From Polynucleobacter bastaniensis (GTDB taxonomy: Bacteria; Pseudomonadota; Gammaproteobacteria; Burkholderiales; Burkholderiaceae), in contig NZ_JACVOU010000003.1 of NCBI RefSeq assembly GCF_018882205.1, positions 248,001 to 312,000 of the forward strand: a stretch of 64,000 bases of DNA, written 5' to 3'. Shown here piece after piece: positions 11,408-19,737 of the stretch; positions within the stretch are counted from its first letter, which is position 1; each line of letters starts with the position of its first letter. A program made the position numbers and the translations under genes. The notes beneath the pieces were generated by a model. The model did not search any database, was not told where the DNA came from, and worked only from the letters and a program-made list of their open reading frames with translations.

Positions 11408-11827
11408 TTAGTAAAAGCCGAATAATTTGAGGCCAACAATCGCCGTAAGAGCAAGTCCTAAACAAAATACAAAAATCGCAGAGCGGTTGGCATCAGCCTT
11501 TTCAACGCCGATCTCCAAATCCAACAAAAGGTAACGAATTCCGGCACAAAAATGGTGCAAAAAAGACCAAATTAATCCAAGAAGGACAATTTTTACCAGC
11601 GCATGGCCGGTAATTGCCTGAAAGGTTTGATAGCTGACCTCGGAAGCCAGGCTTTGATCCAAGAGATAAAGCAAGAATGGCAACATCAGGAATAGTGCCG
11701 CTCCGCTGATGCGGTGAAGAATGGAAACTTTCCCAGCCCAAGGAAGGCGGTACTTGATTAACTGAGCAAGACCAATATTTCGGTAAACGGGCCTGTCTTT
11801 TTTTACATTTTGCTGTGCGTCAACCAT
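11408..11827 (-). CDS. sdhC: succinate dehydrogenase cytochrome b556 subunit SdhC
   Basis: SdhC is the larger heme b anchor. The sequence shows the family signature RPVYRNIGLAQLIKYRLPWAGKVSILHRISG in parts (RLPWAGKVSILHRISG) and the heme-ligand region FLHHFCAGIRYLLLD, plus three membrane helices. ATG 11827 gives 138 residues; an in-frame TTG twelve bases upstream was rejected. It is the first gene of the sdhCDAB-sdhE-gltA run. In its 142 bp upstream gap a TAGAAT -10-like box on the minus strand (11883-11888) lacks a good -35, suggesting an activator-dependent promoter and a leader of roughly 50 nt. Confidence 0.94.
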   Translation of the reverse strand: MVDAQQNVKKDRPVYRNIGLAQLIKYRLPWAGKVSILHRISGAALFLMLPFLLYLLDQSLASEVSYQTFQAITGHALVKIVLLGLIWSFLHHFCAGIRYLLLDLEIGVEKADANRSAIFVFCLGLALTAIVGLKLFGFY

Positions 11828-11969
11828 GGGTAATCTCAATCTTTCGGTGGAGGTTCGATGTGGTTTTGTTGTGTTGCAACATATTCTATTAGAAACCTAG
11901 GGGATGGTGGGGACTATTTAGCGTTTAAGGGGGTTAAAAACTGGTTTTTGCTGATTTTGAGTGTACTAC

Positions 11970-12707
11970 CTAGTTCAATTTATTATCGTAATGCTGGCCA
12001 TCAGTGTCATACCTAGCCCGTCGAATTTCTACTGGTTTATTCCCGTAGGTGAAAGCCACACGCTCAACAGAAAGTAAGGCGGTACCCTCTGAAACTTGGA
12101 GATATTTGGCAAGATCTAGCCCCGCCAAGACGGCCTTGATTTTTTCCTCCGCCCGAACCATATGCGTGGCGTATTCAGACTCATAAAAGGCATACATCGG
12201 GCCAGACCAAGCATTGAGCGTTTCGAGATTTAAGCCCTTAAAACGGGCTTCTGGCAGCCAAATTTCTTCAAAAACGATAGGCCGACCTACTGAGCTTTGC
12301 ACTCGTTCGATCCGGATAATCAAATCATCCGGCCTTAGCTTGAGCAACTGGGTAATATAAGGATCCGATTTGATGATATCGCAGGCTAAAAACTGATTTT
12401 TTAGGTGCAACTTCTCTCCAGAATCAGGCTCTAAACGCAAAAAGCGATATTGGAAGTCTTCCTCTTGGTGGGTTGCTACAAAGGTACCCTTACCCTGGCG
12501 ACGTATTAGCAAGTTTTGGGCAGCTAATTCATCAATCGCCTTGCGAACTGTCCCCTGGCTCACCGCATACCGCGCTGCAAGCTCCATTTCGCTGGGGATT
12601 GCATCACCAGGCAACCACTCGGAAGCCTGCAAACTCGCCAAAATCATGGCTTTTATCTGCTCATAGAGCGGGCTAAATGAAGCAATGGGTTCGGATATCA
12701 GGGACAA
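11970..12707 (-). CDS. GntR-family transcriptional regulator (HutC subfamily, UTRA domain)
   Basis: The 245-residue protein has an N-terminal winged helix (PLYEQIKAMI to GTVRKAIDELAAQNLLIRRQGKGTFV, residues about 12-80). A C-terminal UTRA-type ligand domain follows (LKLRPDDLIIRIERVQ, IVFEEIWLPEARF, ALLSVERVAF). The start is a TTG at 12707, supported by a TGGAG ribosome site about six bases upstream; the first downstream Met would delete part of the DNA-binding domain. It lies between sdhC and mdh, divergent from mdh, so it probably controls these TCA genes and itself. The ligand is unknown. Confidence 0.9.
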   Translation of the reverse strand: MSLISEPIASFSPLYEQIKAMILASLQASEWLPGDAIPSEMELAARYAVSQGTVRKAIDELAAQNLLIRRQGKGTFVATHQEEDFQYRFLRLEPDSGEKLHLKNQFLACDIIKSDPYITQLLKLRPDDLIIRIERVQSSVGRPIVFEEIWLPEARFKGLNLETLNAWSGPMYAFYESEYATHMVRAEEKIKAVLAGLDLAKYLQVSEGTALLSVERVAFTYGNKPVEIRRARYDTDGQHYDNKLN

Positions 12708-12753
12708 ATTGGCTCCAGGACAACTGATGTTGGATAAAATCGAGACTTATCTC

Positions 12754-12771
12754 ATATCTTATATAAGACAT
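12754..12771. promoter_or_regulatory. palindromic operator candidate between gntR and mdh
   Basis: A perfect 12-bp palindrome TCTTATATAAGA (12757-12768) extends to an 18-bp dyad with one mismatched pair. It lies in the 148-bp divergent region between the GntR gene and mdh, a usual position and size for a GntR-dimer operator. Binding by the adjacent regulator is inferred. A second palindrome, GTTAATTAAC (12826-12835), lies nearer to mdh. Confidence 0.6.
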
Positions 12772-12855
12772 ATTGATAGTGTAAATCGAAAAGTCCATAC
12801 ACTTGAATGGATAATAGAAAAAATAGTTAATTAACCTCAACTGGAGTTATTAGTA

Positions 12856-13845
12856 ATGGCAAAAGCCCCAATGCGTGTTGCAGTCACCGGTGCAGCCGGT
12901 CAAATCGGATATTCCCTCCTCTTTCGTATCGCCAATGGCGACTTATTAGGCAAAGATCAGCCAGTTATCCTGCAGCTACTAGAAATTCCAGACGAAAAAG
13001 CTCAAAAAGCCCTTGCTGGCGTAATGATGGAGCTCGAGGATTGCGCTTTCCCCCTGTTGGCAGGCATGACAGCCCACTCCGACCCAATGACAGCATTCAA
13101 AGAGATTGATGTTGCTTTATTGGTTGGCGCACGTCCACGTGGCCCAGGCATGGAGCGCAAAGATTTACTCTCAGCCAATGCGCAGATTTTTACAGCACAA
13201 GGCAAAGCATTGAATGCCGTAGCTAAGAAAACAGTCAAAGTATTGGTTGTAGGCAACCCAGCTAACACGAATGCCTATATCGCCATGAAATCTGCACCAG
13301 ATATTCCTGCGAAGAATTTCACAGCCATGTTGCGCTTAGATCACAACCGTGCGCTCTCACAATTGGCTAACAAACTAAACAAGCCTGTTGCTGATATTGA
13401 GAAATTGGTTGTTTGGGGTAACCATAGCCCAACAATGTACCCAGACTACCGCTTTGCGACCATCGATGGTCAGTCTGTCAAAGACAGCATCAACGATGCA
13501 GCATGGAATAAAGATACTTTCATTCCCACAGTTGGTAAACGTGGTGCAGCCATTATTGAAGCGCGCGGCCTGTCCTCTGCAGCATCAGCAGCCAATGCAG
13601 CAATTGATCATATGCACGATTGGGTTCTGGGCACCAATGGTAAATGGGTCACTATGGGTATTGCATCTAAAGGCGAATACGGTATCCCTGCTGAGGTAAT
13701 CTACGGTTATCCAGTAGTTTGTGAGAATGGGGAATACAAGATGGTTGAAGGTTTAGAAATTGATGAGTTCTCTCGCGAACGCATGAACCACACGCTCAAT
13801 GAATTGCTTGAAGAGCAAGCTGGTGTTAAGCATCTCCTCTCATAA
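12856..13845 (+). CDS. mdh: malate dehydrogenase
   Basis: Mdh interconverts malate and oxaloacetate with NAD. The 329-residue product is the MDH type found in betaproteobacteria, similar to cytoplasmic eukaryotic MDH. It has the nucleotide-binding [20 protein letters not shown], the substrate arginine loop [23 protein letters not shown], and the catalytic His in [21 protein letters not shown] ribosome site precedes the ATG. A weak promoter (TTGAAT, 17 bp, GTTAAT) can be placed at 12812-12830. Divergent from the GntR gene. Confidence 0.98.
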   Translation: MAKAPMRVAVTGAAGQIGYSLLFRIANGDLLGKDQPVILQLLEIPDEKAQKALAGVMMELEDCAFPLLAGMTAHSDPMTAFKEIDVALLVGARPRGPGMERKDLLSANAQIFTAQGKALNAVAKKTVKVLVVGNPANTNAYIAMKSAPDIPAKNFTAMLRLDHNRALSQLANKLNKPVADIEKLVVWGNHSPTMYPDYRFATIDGQSVKDSINDAAWNKDTFIPTVGKRGAAIIEARGLSSAASAANAAIDHMHDWVLGTNGKWVTMGIASKGEYGIPAEVIYGYPVVCENGEYKMVEGLEIDEFSRERMNHTLNELLEEQAGVKHLLS

Positions 13846-13857
13846 GGATTTATACAT

Positions 13858-14232
13858 ATGAAGCAAACCCTTCTCATCGCTAGCTTGTTTGCGGCCGGCC
13901 TTTTAGGTTCGGCTCCAGTCACTGCTAGCGAAGAAATATCCACTTGGACTTGTAGCGAAAGTAAGCAATTTAAAACTTCAGGTACAACAGAAACGGTTCG
14001 CCTCACTTGGGAATCCAAAACGTTTGACTTAAAGCGCGAAAATTCTCTACCAGGAAGCTTACGTTATAAAAATACCGCTACTGGACACGATCTTGTAGTA
14101 CTGGGTAATAAGGCAATGCTGTTCAACATTAAGTCTGGGACTCGCCTTGCTGATTTCTGCCAAACAGCAGAAATGAAAACTGGCAAACTCCCGCACTTGT
14201 TTGCGAATTCGGAGCCTTTTGTACAGAACTAA
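13858..14232 (+). CDS. small secreted protein, probably MliC-like (C-type lysozyme inhibitor fold)
   Basis: This 124-residue protein has a signal peptide (KQTLLIASLFAAGLLGSAPVTA), with no lipobox, and a mature domain with two cysteines (WTCSES and LADFCQ). The pattern of WxC near the start, a central GxxLRYKN, then DLVVLGNKAMLF and GTRLADFC resembles MliC/PliC periplasmic lysozyme inhibitors, which bind lysozyme with that loop. The match is by eye, so a hypothetical exported protein is the fallback. It starts 12 bp after mdh with an AAGGA ribosome site and ends at a strong terminator, so it is probably cotranscribed with mdh. Confidence 0.7.
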   Translation: MKQTLLIASLFAAGLLGSAPVTASEEISTWTCSESKQFKTSGTTETVRLTWESKTFDLKRENSLPGSLRYKNTATGHDLVVLGNKAMLFNIKSGTRLADFCQTAEMKTGKLPHLFANSEPFVQN

Positions 14233-14246
14233 AAGTTATGCTTCAT

Positions 14247-14281
14247 AGTAAAAAAGCCGAGACATTCTCGGCTTTTTTACT
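14247..14281. terminator. bidirectional rho-independent terminator
   Basis: A 16-bp perfect stem with a three-base loop: arms AGTAAAAAAGCCGAGA and TCTCGGCTTTTTTACT around CAT. A-tracts and T-tracts flank the GC core on both strands. It ends the mdh unit on the plus strand and the DUF2863 gene on the minus strand. Confidence 0.95.
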
Positions 14282-14315
14282 GCTATCTTTCAGGTTTAAA
14301 GCTGACTGAATTTGC

Positions 14316-15527
14316 TTAATGAAACAAGGGTTGCTGTATCGGTGCATCGTCTGGTAACTCAGCATGCACAGCATCTCCCGATCGATCCGGAAACAGCGGC
14401 GCTCCACAGTCATCACAAAGCTCAGGGTCAAAGAGCATTGCATGGCGGAAGACGTCTTCAACGCCAGCATTACGAAGTGCATCTGCAATGCGTTTCATTG
14501 GACTTTCATCATCAGACAAGTCATTGAGCGCATCATTGGCAACACTCTCGCGATCATATAAAGGCCAAATCACTCCGTACACCACTTCAGCAGAGCCTTT
14601 TAAGCTAAAAGAAATTCGATACTCATCTGCCTGATCTTCACCGAAGGCTCCCACTACGCAGGACAATCCAGCGGGCATCACACCGAGAGTGCTCTCAAGA
14701 AAATTTACAGCAGCTCGAATGCTCAGTGGACGCACTTGTTTATCTGCCAACCGACAGTTGGTGAAATACGCCTCTGGCAATAAAAGATCAAACTCGCAAC
14801 CCGGCAAGAGTGCAGCAATTGGTTCTTGCATCGCATTTTGCCAACCAATTAAGCTCATGCCACGCTCTTGACGTGTTGGCACTTCAGCTTGCCAACGAAA
14901 TAATGGCATGCCAGAAGGAGCAGCAACGGCGGCGATGATGAAGCGTGGGTCAGCTAAAACCGCAATGGTCTCCGACATATCGCGCAGCTCTATCTTCACT
15001 TCACTGGCAGTAATGGCGGCGCTAGATAAAGCCTCGGTTAGCAAACGTGTTTGGCAATGGGAGTGCGGCATTTGATCGATGCTGTACAGCCAGGGAACAA
15101 TCGCTAAGCGTGTGTCCGAAGAAGCTATTGAACTATGTAATGCAGCGGCAGTAGATTCAATCACATTCACTGGTAGTGCCCCAGAGGGAATCTGATAGCG
15201 GGTGTGAGCGACGATTGGTAGAGCCAATAGCAGCACATCCCAATTCTGACCCTCATGCTCCATAACTAAGGATTCAGCCAGCGTCTCCGCACAATCAGCA
15301 AGCACCTCGAAGGCTAGCGTATTAATGCGAAACGTTTGATCTAAGGAAGCATCGATTACATTTTGGTTTTGGCTTTTGAGAAGACGCATTAAGCGAACAT
15401 TTAAGCGCTCCTCCCAAAATTGGTCTTCAATATGACTGCCAGAGGCCGCCAAAGAGATAGCATCAGCTACTAGGCGCTCAACATCTGGAGAAGCGCGTTG
15501 CGAGGATTTAGTGCGATGAACAGCCAT
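14316..15527 (-). CDS. DUF2863 family protein
   Basis: This is a 403-residue protein of unknown function recognised as DUF2863, a family largely restricted to betaproteobacteria. No membrane segment or signal peptide is seen. The C-terminus has a short Cys motif (CDDCGAPLFP) followed by HAELPDD, which could bind a metal. It is 11 bp downstream of yaaA on the same strand, so the two are probably cotranscribed. No enzymatic role can be assigned from the sequence. Confidence 0.85.
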   Translation of the reverse strand: MAVHRTKSSQRASPDVERLVADAISLAASGSHIEDQFWEERLNVRLMRLLKSQNQNVIDASLDQTFRINTLAFEVLADCAETLAESLVMEHEGQNWDVLLLALPIVAHTRYQIPSGALPVNVIESTAAALHSSIASSDTRLAIVPWLYSIDQMPHSHCQTRLLTEALSSAAITASEVKIELRDMSETIAVLADPRFIIAAVAAPSGMPLFRWQAEVPTRQERGMSLIGWQNAMQEPIAALLPGCEFDLLLPEAYFTNCRLADKQVRPLSIRAAVNFLESTLGVMPAGLSCVVGAFGEDQADEYRISFSLKGSAEVVYGVIWPLYDRESVANDALNDLSDDESPMKRIADALRNAGVEDVFRHAMLFDPELCDDCGAPLFPDRSGDAVHAELPDDAPIQQPLFH

Positions 15528-15538
15528 GGTGCACTCTC

Positions 15539-16315
15539 CTACTTTCTTTCGGGACGTCTAAATAACGGTTTTTCTGGTTTAGATTCAGAGGCAACATATT
15601 TGTAACCATCCAAATTGAAACCCTTCAAATCTGCGGGATCGGTGATCCGATTTTCAACAACATAGCGGGCCATTAATCCCCTAGCTCGCTTTGCGTAGAA
15701 GGAGATGATTTTATATTTACCATCCTTACCGTCTTGAAATACTGGAGAAATTACCGGGCAATCTAAGTTTTTGGCTTGCAGTACCTTGAAATATTCTTCA
15801 GAAGCTAAATTGAGAAGCACGGGTTTCTTTTGTTGTTCCAGCACTTTCTTTAATGAATTGGTCACACGCTCACCCCAAAAAGCGTATAAATCCTTGCCTC
15901 GGGCATTCTTAAAGGAAGTACCCATCTCCAGGCGGTAAGGCTGCATTAAATCTAAAGGACGCAGAGCGCCATACAAGCCCGACAAGATTCGAATATGATC
16001 TTGCGCAAAATCCACGGCCTTGGGATTTAGTGTCTTTACGTCAAATCCGTCGTAGACATCACCATCAAAAGCATAAATAGCGGGTTTGCTATTGGCATCC
16101 GTAAATTTCTTAGACCAATCACGATAGCGGCCCACATTCAATGCGGCCAACTGGTCAGACAGACCCATCAAATCGGCGACCTCTTGAGGCGAGAGCTTCT
16201 TGAGATCCGCTATCAACTTAGCTGATTCTGAGACAAACTCTGGCAAGCTTGGAGCTTTGACCTTAACTGGGGTTTTGTAATCTAGGGATTTTGCGGGTGA
16301 AAGGACGATCAACAT
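15539..16315 (-). CDS. yaaA: peroxide stress protein YaaA (DUF328/UPF0246)
   Basis: YaaA proteins lower free iron-driven damage during hydrogen peroxide stress, and a DNA-binding role has been described in E. coli. The 258-residue product has the hallmark start [27 protein letters not shown] near the middle, [27 protein letters not shown] in parts ([12 protein letters not shown]), and [14 protein letters not shown] near the C-terminus. Length is typical. It precedes DUF2863 and is divergent from the aminotransferase gene across 68 bp. Confidence 0.95.
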   Translation of the reverse strand: MLIVLSPAKSLDYKTPVKVKAPSLPEFVSESAKLIADLKKLSPQEVADLMGLSDQLAALNVGRYRDWSKKFTDANSKPAIYAFDGDVYDGFDVKTLNPKAVDFAQDHIRILSGLYGALRPLDLMQPYRLEMGTSFKNARGKDLYAFWGERVTNSLKKVLEQQKKPVLLNLASEEYFKVLQAKNLDCPVISPVFQDGKDGKYKIISFYAKRARGLMARYVVENRITDPADLKGFNLDGYKYVASESKPEKPLFRRPERK

Positions 16316-16383
16316 GGCACAATTTGAAGATGAATTTCTACCATTCTAGCGACTACCTCCCTTATTTGCCCTAAACCGCCTTA

Positions 16384-17586
16384 ATGGACCAAAATCTCGC
16401 CCTAAGCCCAGAATTTCCTAGTCGCCTACCCAAGGTAGGTACAACCGTGTTTACGATCATGTCAGCCCTCGCTGCAAAGCATCAAGCGATTAACTTAGGT
16501 CAAGGTTTTCCGGATTTTCCATGTGATCGAGAGCTGATATCCGAGGTTCATGCGGCAATGCTGGCTGATCACAATCAATATCCACCGATGATGGGAGTTG
16601 CAGAGCTACGCCAAGGTGTGTCACGAAAGATATCCACTTTATATGGCCATGATTACGATCCTGATTCAGAGATCACCATTACTGCCGGTGGCACCCAAGG
16701 AATCATGACAGCCATTTTGTGCTGCGTAAGTCCAGGCGATGAAGTAGTCATCATTGAACCCGCCTACGACAGCTATCGCCCGTCAATTGATCTGGCGGGA
16801 GGTAAAACTGTTGAGGTGTCTTTGACTGCCAATCGTGATGATCAAGGCATGGTGAGCTCTTACTCAATACCTTGGGATGATCTAGCAAAAGCAATTAATG
16901 CAAAAACGCGACTCGTTATGATTAATACACCGCACAATCCAACCGGTATGGTTTGGCAGAAATCTGATCTTGATCGCCTAGCAAATCTAGTCAGAAATAC
17001 CAATGCACTGATCTTAAGCGACGAGGTCTACGAGCACATGGTGTTTGATGGATATCGACATATCAGCATTGCAAGTCACCCTGAATTAGCAGCGCGTAGT
17101 TTTCTGATATCCAGTTTTGGCAAGACCTATCATGTCACTGGCTGGAAGATGGGCTATGTAGCAGCTCCTGCAGCGATGACGACCGAGTTTCGTAAGGTGC
17201 ATCAGTTCAACGTGTTTACAGTAAATACGCCAATGCAATATGGTCTTGCTGAGTACCTCAAGAACGCAGATCACTACTTAGGATTGCCCTCTTTTTATCA
17301 AGCTAAGCGGGATTACTTTCGTCAAGGTTTGCAGCAAACTAAGTTCAAGCTACTACCGGCGCCGGCAAGCTATTTTCAGTGTGTCAATTACACCGAGCTG
17401 GGCATCCCTCAGGCCAAATTCAGCGAAGCAGATTTTTGCTCCTGGTTAACGACCGAGATTGGCGTAGCAGCCATTCCGGTCTCTGCTTTTTACGCCAAGC
17501 TAGTGGAGTCAGGCGTCATTCGTTTTTGTTTTGCCAAAGAAGAAAAGACGCTTTCAAACGCATTAGAGCGTTTACAAACCCTATAA
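16384..17586 (+). CDS. PLP-dependent class I/II aminotransferase, YbdL-like (probable methionine aminotransferase)
   Basis: This 400-residue fold-type I aminotransferase has INLGQGFPDF at the N-terminus, PLP-contact segments AGGTQGIMTAI and NTPHNPTGMVW, DEVYEHMVF, and the Schiff-base lysine in SSFGKTYHVTGWKMGY. The FGKTYHVTGWK form and length match E. coli YbdL, which prefers methionine and aromatic amino acids with keto acids. Substrate is inferred from family only. It begins a plus-strand group with the GST gene 14 bp downstream. Confidence 0.88.
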   Translation: MDQNLALSPEFPSRLPKVGTTVFTIMSALAAKHQAINLGQGFPDFPCDRELISEVHAAMLADHNQYPPMMGVAELRQGVSRKISTLYGHDYDPDSEITITAGGTQGIMTAILCCVSPGDEVVIIEPAYDSYRPSIDLAGGKTVEVSLTANRDDQGMVSSYSIPWDDLAKAINAKTRLVMINTPHNPTGMVWQKSDLDRLANLVRNTNALILSDEVYEHMVFDGYRHISIASHPELAARSFLISSFGKTYHVTGWKMGYVAAPAAMTTEFRKVHQFNVFTVNTPMQYGLAEYLKNADHYLGLPSFYQAKRDYFRQGLQQTKFKLLPAPASYFQCVNYTELGIPQAKFSEADFCSWLTTEIGVAAIPVSAFYAKLVESGVIRFCFAKEEKTLSNALERLQTL

Positions 17587-17600
17587 ATGAGGAATTAATC

Positions 17601-18335
17601 ATGGCGATAAGCAAACCCAATAAAGACATCATTGATGTTTACAGCTGGCCAACACCCAATGGACATAAGGTTCACATCATGCTTGAGGAGTGTGGTTATA
17701 GGTTGGGCAAAGACTGGATTGCCCATCCAATTAATATTGGTGCTGGCGATCAATTTAAGAAAGACTTCTTGGCGATCAGCCCGAATAATAAGATTCCAGC
17801 CATCACTGATCCAAATGGCCCCGACAGCAAACCTATCCATCTATTTGAATCCGGTGCAATCTTGCTATACCTGGCCGCCAAAACAGGAAAGTTTTTACCA
17901 AAATCTACCCGAGGAAAATATGAGGTCTTGCAATGGCTCATGTTCCAAATGGGAGGCTTGGGACCACTTTTAGGACAAAACCACCACTTTCGAATCTACG
18001 CTCCGGAGAAGATTGATTATGCGATTAATCGCTACACCAATGAAGCTAAGCGATTGTATGGAGTAATAGATCACCAACTGAAAGATAATGCCTATGTTGC
18101 TGGCAAAAGTTACTCTATTGCCGACATTGCTATTTTTCCTTGGACGCGTAACTGGAAGAACCAGGGTATTGATATCAATGAATACCCTCATTTCAAGCGC
18201 TGGTTTGAAATGATTGGTGAACGCCCTGCCGTTAAGCGTGGCGTTGAGGTGTTAACTGCATTACGCAAACCCTTGCACGATGACAAGGCAAGAGAGCAAT
18301 TATTTGGTTCATCACAGTATCAAAAAAGGAAATAG
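17601..18335 (+). CDS. Nu-class glutathione transferase-like protein (YghU/YfcG type)
   Basis: The 244-residue protein has an N-terminal thioredoxin-like domain with WPTPNGHKVHIMLEEC, typical of Nu-class GSTs that bind two glutathiones and show disulfide reductase activity. A SNAIL-type region (ESGAILLYLAAK) and an all-helical C-terminal domain (YSIADIAIFPW) follow. ATG 17601 with an upstream GAGGAA ribosome site is chosen; an open frame extends upstream only as a shadow of the preceding gene. The next gene's ATG begins one base after its stop. Confidence 0.9.
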   Translation: MAISKPNKDIIDVYSWPTPNGHKVHIMLEECGYRLGKDWIAHPINIGAGDQFKKDFLAISPNNKIPAITDPNGPDSKPIHLFESGAILLYLAAKTGKFLPKSTRGKYEVLQWLMFQMGGLGPLLGQNHHFRIYAPEKIDYAINRYTNEAKRLYGVIDHQLKDNAYVAGKSYSIADIAIFPWTRNWKNQGIDINEYPHFKRWFEMIGERPAVKRGVEVLTALRKPLHDDKAREQLFGSSQYQKRK

Positions 18336-18336
18336 C

Positions 18337-19191
18337 ATGAAGATTCAATCGGTCGGGGTTATTGGGGCGGGTACGATGGGCAATGGTATTGCGCAGGTCT
18401 GCGCGGTTGCTGGTCTTGATGTCGTCATGGTTGATATCAGCGATGCTGCCCTTGAGCGCGGCTTAAACCAAATTAGCAAAAGCTTAGATCGCTTGGTGAA
18501 AAAAGAAACACTCACTAATGAGAATAAAGATGCAGCACTCAAACGCATTAAAGCTAGCACTTCATATGATGACTTCAAGGGACTGCAATTAGTTATTGAA
18601 GCAGCTACTGAGAACCAAGCTGTCAAAGAAAAGATTTTGAAGCAGGTTGATGAGATCGTCAGTAAAGAAACTATTATTGCTACGAACACCTCTTCACTCT
18701 CTATTACCAAACTTGCAGCCTTAGATTCCAACCCGGGTCGCTTTATTGGTATGCACTTTTTTAATCCGCCGCCGCTGATGGCATTGGTCGAAGTGATTCG
18801 AGGCTTACAAACCTCTGACACAACCCACGCCGCCATTATTGAAATGGCCAAACGCATTGGCAAAGAGCCCATCACCGTGAAGAACTCACCCGGCTTTGTG
18901 GTGAACCGTATATTGCTTCCAATGATTAATGAAGCCTTCTTTGTTCTACACGAAGGTCTTGCTAGCCCAGAAGATATAGATGCCGGTATGAAATTGGGTT
19001 GCAACCAACCTATTGGGCCACTTGCCCTCGCCGATTTAATTGGTCTCGATACGTGCTTAGCTGTAATGGAAGTCTATTTTGAGAACTTCAGCGACTCAAA
19101 ATATCGACCTTGCCCACTGTTGCGTGAGATGGTTGCTGCTGGCTACCTCGGTCGCAAGTCTGGACGCGGCGTCTTTACCTACGATCAATGA
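18337..19191 (+). CDS. hbd: 3-hydroxybutyryl-CoA dehydrogenase
   Basis: This 284-residue NAD(P)-dependent 3-hydroxyacyl-CoA dehydrogenase has the Rossmann motif VGVIGAGTMGNGIAQVCAVAG, cut here to GAGTMGNGIAQ. It also has IATNTSSLSIT, the catalytic His region GMHFFNPPPLMALVEVI, and the C-terminal domain NSPGFVVNRILLPMINEA. It is a stand-alone dehydrogenase of the Hbd/PaaH type, without a hydratase domain. ATG 18337 follows an AAGGAAA ribosome site and sits one base after the GST gene stop; the longer frame into the GST gene was rejected. It may act in butyrate/PHB or aromatic acid routes; which one cannot be told here. Confidence 0.93.
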   Translation: MKIQSVGVIGAGTMGNGIAQVCAVAGLDVVMVDISDAALERGLNQISKSLDRLVKKETLTNENKDAALKRIKASTSYDDFKGLQLVIEAATENQAVKEKILKQVDEIVSKETIIATNTSSLSITKLAALDSNPGRFIGMHFFNPPPLMALVEVIRGLQTSDTTHAAIIEMAKRIGKEPITVKNSPGFVVNRILLPMINEAFFVLHEGLASPEDIDAGMKLGCNQPIGPLALADLIGLDTCLAVMEVYFENFSDSKYRPCPLLREMVAAGYLGRKSGRGVFTYDQ

Positions 19192-19247
19192 TTTTGTAAT
19201 TCACTTTCCACTATCCACCACCCACCAACCCAGATAAAGAAGTTTTT

Positions 19248-19727
19248 GTGAACCCACTGCCCCCTATAGTTACTAAATTAGCCTATGCCGGTCTAATTCC
19301 TTTTGTCGGTCTTGCGCTAATGGTGCAGCTTGCACCCACACCACTGAATTATTTAAGTGGGGAGTCACTAGCTGGTTACGGAGCGGTAATCACTGCATTC
19401 ATGGGCGCCTTACATTGGGGCGCCAATCTGCATAAGCTAGGCAAAATACCTAGCGGCGATCGGTGGGGAGATCGCAATGCATGGATCTGGGGCGTAACAC
19501 CAGCCTTAGTTGCCTGGCTCGCACTACATATTTACATACCAGTTGGTATGGTCATCTTGGCGTCAGCTTTAGTGATTCAGCGCAATATTGATAAAGAAAC
19601 TTACCGCTATTATTTTTCTAGTGAAGAGGCGCTGAATGCATTCATCACCTTACGAAATCGACTCACGCTAGTGTCTGCAGGATGCTTAATTTGGGCTGCA
19701 TTGGTTATTTTGTTTGTACAAAACTAA
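19248..19727 (+). CDS. DUF3429 integral membrane protein
   Basis: This 159-residue protein has five likely membrane helices (LAYAGLIPFVGLALMVQL, YGAVITAFMGALHWG, WGVTPALVAWLALHIYIP, VGMVILASALVIQR, LVSAGCLIWAALVILF). FMGALHWG and the overall layout match DUF3429, a family of unknown function common in proteobacteria. The start is GTG 19248. It is followed by rarA after ten bases. Confidence 0.85.
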   Translation: MNPLPPIVTKLAYAGLIPFVGLALMVQLAPTPLNYLSGESLAGYGAVITAFMGALHWGANLHKLGKIPSGDRWGDRNAWIWGVTPALVAWLALHIYIPVGMVILASALVIQRNIDKETYRYYFSSEEALNAFITLRNRLTLVSAGCLIWAALVILFVQN

Positions 19728-19737
19728 ATAAGGGCTC

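Noticed and set aside
17379..17600. In-frame N-terminal extension of the GST-like protein
   Set aside because: It overlaps the aminotransferase gene in another frame, and a proper ribosome site and family-typical start are at 17601.
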